Translations under genes and position numbers: made by a program
Assembly (NCBI GenBank): GCA_024413595.1
Contig: JAKSUC010000025.1
Coordinates: forward strand, 1-44,120
Origin: Bacteroidales bacterium
GTDB lineage: Bacteria > Bacteroidota > Bacteroidia > Bacteroidales > UBA3824
Reading direction: 5' to 3'
Length of the DNA: 44,120 bases
Shown here: positions 42,131-44,120 of the stretch, in pieces
How positions within the stretch are numbered: position 1 is the stretch's first letter
How the letters are laid out: every line of letters begins with the position of its first letter
Notes under the pieces: generated by a model
Seen by the model: only the letters and a program-made list of their open reading frames with translations
Database searches by the model: none
What the model was told of the DNA's origin: nothing

Positions 42131-42751
42131 CTAATATAAAATATAATCGTTATATTTATTATCATCTACATCTTTCCAAACTAACTTTCCCATTTTACAA
42201 ATAGTGGACATAGATTTGAGTAAATCGTTTGCTATGTTAATACGCTCTTCGCTATCTGCTTTTCTTGAATTATTAAACGAAATACAAGTTTCACACGATT
42301 TTTTATATTCTATAATCAAACTATTAAGTGTACCTGTTTGAGTAGCAGACACTCCCAATGAACATAGTATTACACTACTGCCTTGAACCTTTTTTATTTC
42401 TTCTAAAAACTTAGAGTCTGAAACATTATAAACTTTTAGTTTACGTAATGTAGAATAAATATCTGAGTTTTGGCAATTTAAAATTTCAAGTTTAAGTTGA
42501 ATTAATCTTATTTGCTTAATTATGTCTTTTCTTAGTTTTTTGCGGTTTTCGTTAAACGAAGTTATATTATGAAGATTAATTTTGTCGGAACAAAAATTCA
42601 TAAATTTTGATGTAAGTTCGGTAAGGTTTTTGAACATCTCATCTGTGAAACCAAATTCAGATAATTTCTGAAAATCTCGATCACAAGACGCCGACAAGCG
42701 TAATGCTCTGTTAATCAGTTGTTGTTGACTAAAGCAAAAATTCCTCTTCAT
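42131..42751 (-). CDS. helical protein of unknown function
   Basis: 206 residues, no signal peptide or membrane helix. It reads as a mostly alpha-helical bundle: N-terminal QQQLINRALRLSASCDRDFQ, then GFTDEMFKNLTELTSKFMNF and a long K/R/I/L helix (RKDIIKQIRLIQLKLEIL). The pattern 'ARD..F...GFT...F..L' occurs in many unnamed Bacteroidota proteins of about this size (recall). It stands alone between two long AT-rich spacers, with its own -7 element at 42768, which makes me cautious about function. Confidence 0.72.
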   Translation of the reverse strand: MKRNFCFSQQQLINRALRLSASCDRDFQKLSEFGFTDEMFKNLTELTSKFMNFCSDKINLHNITSFNENRKKLRKDIIKQIRLIQLKLEILNCQNSDIYSTLRKLKVYNVSDSKFLEEIKKVQGSSVILCSLGVSATQTGTLNSLIIEYKKSCETCISFNNSRKADSEERINIANDLLKSMSTICKMGKLVWKDVDDNKYNDYILY

Positions 42752-42767
42752 TGCGTTGATTTTTGCA

Positions 42768-42775
42768 CAAATATA
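42768..42775 (-). promoter_or_regulatory. -7 element for the helical protein gene
   Basis: CAAATATA on the plus strand is TATATTTG on the minus strand, matching TAnnTTTG, 17 nt before the ATG. Confidence 0.55.
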
Positions 42776-43049
42776 AAAGAAAATTACGAATTGTTATCAC
42801 ACAATTACAATAAATTTCAATTTTATATCATTATTATATTTATCGAAAACGGGGCTTTATTTTGGTCTAACATCTTTAATAACTAAATAAAAAATATAAC
42901 AAAATATTCTATTTTTAAACACATTTGTAATATTATTATAATTAATTAAAAAACTAAGAGATTTTAATTTTTTTTAAAGGTGAGGTTTTAGATGTGATTT
43001 TTATTCTTAACTATTTTATACCAACTAAAATTTTTTATCGTATTATTTC
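42776..43049. other. AT-rich divergent spacer
   Basis: About 270 nt between the divergent promoters of the helical-protein and beta-helix genes (the whole gene-free gap is 42752-43168, about 420 nt). I see no ORF, repeat or U-tracted hairpin. The only G+C-richer patch is a short ACGGGGC near 42850. Confidence 0.45.
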
Positions 43050-43057
43050 TATATTTG
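43050..43057 (+). promoter_or_regulatory. -7 element for the beta-helix lipoprotein
   Basis: TATATTTG matches TAnnTTTG, about 110 nt before the ATG at 43169. Confidence 0.5.
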
Positions 43058-43168
43058 TAATGTCTATAAAAATTTTACTGTTTTGACTTTCGCAACATCA
43101 AAATAAGTGAAATAATAGACTAAAATTATAATTATGTTGCGAATATTAATAAATAAAAACTCATAAGT

Positions 43169-44020
43169 ATGAAAAAAACAATCATTACATTTTGCGCACT
43201 TTCTATGGCAATGACCATGATTTCGTGTGGAAATTCTAATTCTAGTAACAACACTACCAACGAAAACGCAGAAACTATTAAAGCTGAAAATCAAAACGCC
43301 ATTACTGTTCATAATGGTAAAGAATTTTTGGAAGCTATAAAATCAGATGCTCACATTATTATAGATTGCAACAAACCAATAGAGGTTGACAATATAGATG
43401 TTAATCTCACAGAAAGTTACGACTATGAAGAAACTGGAATTTTTAAAACTGGTGATATAGCATTAAGAATTTCTAACATTAACAACTTGACTATTGAGGG
43501 TAAAAGCAAAGAAAACGCAATATTCACAAGCAAAAATCCTAATGTTGATATTTTAACATTTTATAATTGCAAAAACCTTAATCTAAAAAATTTAACCATC
43601 AAACACAGTGAACATGGATTTGTTGAAAATAGTAGAATAAATGGGCTAACTTTAATTTGCGCCGCAAACACTGCAATCGACAACTGCAATATAAACTGCA
43701 ACGATATAGCAATTTCTAATGATAATGGAGTTATAACAATAACAAACTGTGATATATTCGACAATGAAGAATGTGGAATTTGCATTGGTATAACAGGGAA
43801 CACACTTATTAAAGATAGCAAAATTCACAACAATTATATGCCATTTATGATATCAGGATTAGAAACTGCAACAACTTTCGAAAAATGTGATATTATAGAT
43901 AATTCTGACGCTCCATATATGGAAGGTTCTGCTAATTTCTTAAACTGTAAAGTTGAAGATAAAATTAGCGACAAAGAAAATGCGGTTATTATAGACTGCA
44001 ATATTGTTAAATCTGAATAG
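43169..44020 (+). CDS. parallel beta-helix lipoprotein
   Basis: 283 residues. Lipoprotein signal (MKKTIITFCALSMAMTMISC, lipobox MISC, Cys20), then an S/N/T/E tether to about residue 45. The rest consists of right-handed parallel beta-helix coils with stacked N and I/L residues (ISNINNLTIEGKS, YNCKNLNLKNLTIKHS, NGLTLICAANTAIDNCNINC, NGVITITNCDIFDNEECG). Such folds bind or cleave polysaccharides, but I see no pectate-lyase catalytic motif. A terminator follows. Surface exposure and glycan binding are inferences. Confidence 0.88.
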   Translation: MKKTIITFCALSMAMTMISCGNSNSSNNTTNENAETIKAENQNAITVHNGKEFLEAIKSDAHIIIDCNKPIEVDNIDVNLTESYDYEETGIFKTGDIALRISNINNLTIEGKSKENAIFTSKNPNVDILTFYNCKNLNLKNLTIKHSEHGFVENSRINGLTLICAANTAIDNCNINCNDIAISNDNGVITITNCDIFDNEECGICIGITGNTLIKDSKIHNNYMPFMISGLETATTFEKCDIIDNSDAPYMEGSANFLNCKVEDKISDKENAVIIDCNIVKSE

Positions 44021-44030
44021 TAATTATTTT

Positions 44031-44075
44031 ATTTTGGAACTTGACTTTGGTAAGACAAGTTCCAAAATTTTATTT
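44031..44075. terminator. bidirectional intrinsic terminator
   Basis: ATTTTGGAACTTG (44031-44043) pairs perfectly with CAAGTTCCAAAAT (44056-44068), followed by a T-rich run on the plus strand and preceded by an A/T run usable on the minus strand. It separates the beta-helix gene from a convergent gene. Confidence 0.85.
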
Positions 44076-44120
44076 CAATTTATCTATTTCGACAAATAAT
44101 TCTTCTAATTTTTCTACTAT
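44070..44120 (-). CDS. C-terminal end of a minus-strand gene (partial)
   Basis: On the minus strand an open frame enters from the window edge and reads IVEKLEELFVEIDKLK before a TAA at plus 44070-44072, next to the convergent terminator. It is short, but the heptad-like helical sequence and the position beside a bidirectional hairpin support a real gene end. The identity cannot be told. Confidence 0.5.
   Translation of the reverse strand: MVEKLEELFVEIDKLK

Noticed and set aside
1..44120. tRNA, rRNA, CRISPR array, insertion sequence or prophage
   Set aside because: No cloverleaf or T-loop motif, no regularly spaced direct repeats, no transposase, integrase or phage structural gene was found in any frame.

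Overview
The window is AT-rich DNA (by eye roughly 30% G+C or below) from a member of the Bacteroidota, most likely an uncultured, Bacteroidales-like organism. Four things point there. Many leaders carry the Bacteroidota sigma -7 element TAnnTTTG, and start codons lack Shine-Dalgarno sequences. L13, Fcl, homoserine dehydrogenase, EF-Ts and S2 look like their Bacteroidota versions. There is a PID-type C-terminal sorting peptide next to an exosortase. Lipoproteins and secreted proteins of unknown function are numerous. I see no prophage, insertion sequence, CRISPR array, tRNA or rRNA.

Layout. 1-5.3 kb (+): the end of an unknown gene, a thioredoxin lipoprotein, a small secreted protein, panC-panD (pantothenate), a heptose-phosphate adenylyltransferase, a WcaF-like acetyltransferase overlapping a family 2 glycosyltransferase, and a lipoprotein. 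5.4-7.6 kb (-): gmd-fcl, which make GDP-L-fucose. 7.7-9.4 kb (+): ftsX and fabG. 9.4-13.4 kb: a lipoprotein (-), then hom and a run of three GYF_2-dispanin membrane proteins with a DUF2752 protein (+). 13.5-14.7 kb (-): pncB. 14.9-17.9 kb (+): rplM-rpsI-rpsB-tsf, with a structured leader before rpsB. 18.1-18.4 kb: a small G+C-enriched element with a 43-codon ORF interrupted from an open continuation by an in-frame TAA. 18.4-20.3 kb (-): queA and truB. 20.4-25.0 kb (-): a tight operon of cheR, a degenerate cheR, cheB, a membrane GAF protein, ispD, tdk and yidD. 25.1-30.5 kb (-): a secreted leucine-rich-repeat protein and a compact seven-gene envelope cassette that includes a secreted YidD-like protein. 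30.7-34.8 kb (-): hldD, aroB and a chemoreceptor. 35.2-37.7 kb (+): a SAM-II riboswitch with metK, then a 63-residue sorting-signal peptide and its exosortase. 37.7-41.5 kb (-): a conserved secreted protein, dnaB and accA. 42.1-44.1 kb: a helical protein (-), a beta-helix lipoprotein (+) and the end of another gene (-).

How the genes work together. hldD and the adenylyltransferase supply ADP-heptose for the outer-membrane core. gmd-fcl, the glycosyltransferase and the acetyltransferase point to a fucose-containing surface polysaccharide. hom feeds methionine synthesis and metK converts methionine to SAM under riboswitch control. CheR, CheB and the chemoreceptor form part of a chemosensory pathway whose CheA/CheW partners lie outside the window; no motility genes are visible.

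The items most worth following are the minimal exosortase/substrate pair, the uncharacterised cassette with the secreted YidD-like protein, the SAM-II leader with a competing helix that would break its P1 stem, the degenerate second CheR, the structured rpsB leader and the interrupted small ORF at 18.1 kb. All family assignments come from reading the sequence and recall; no database search was run.
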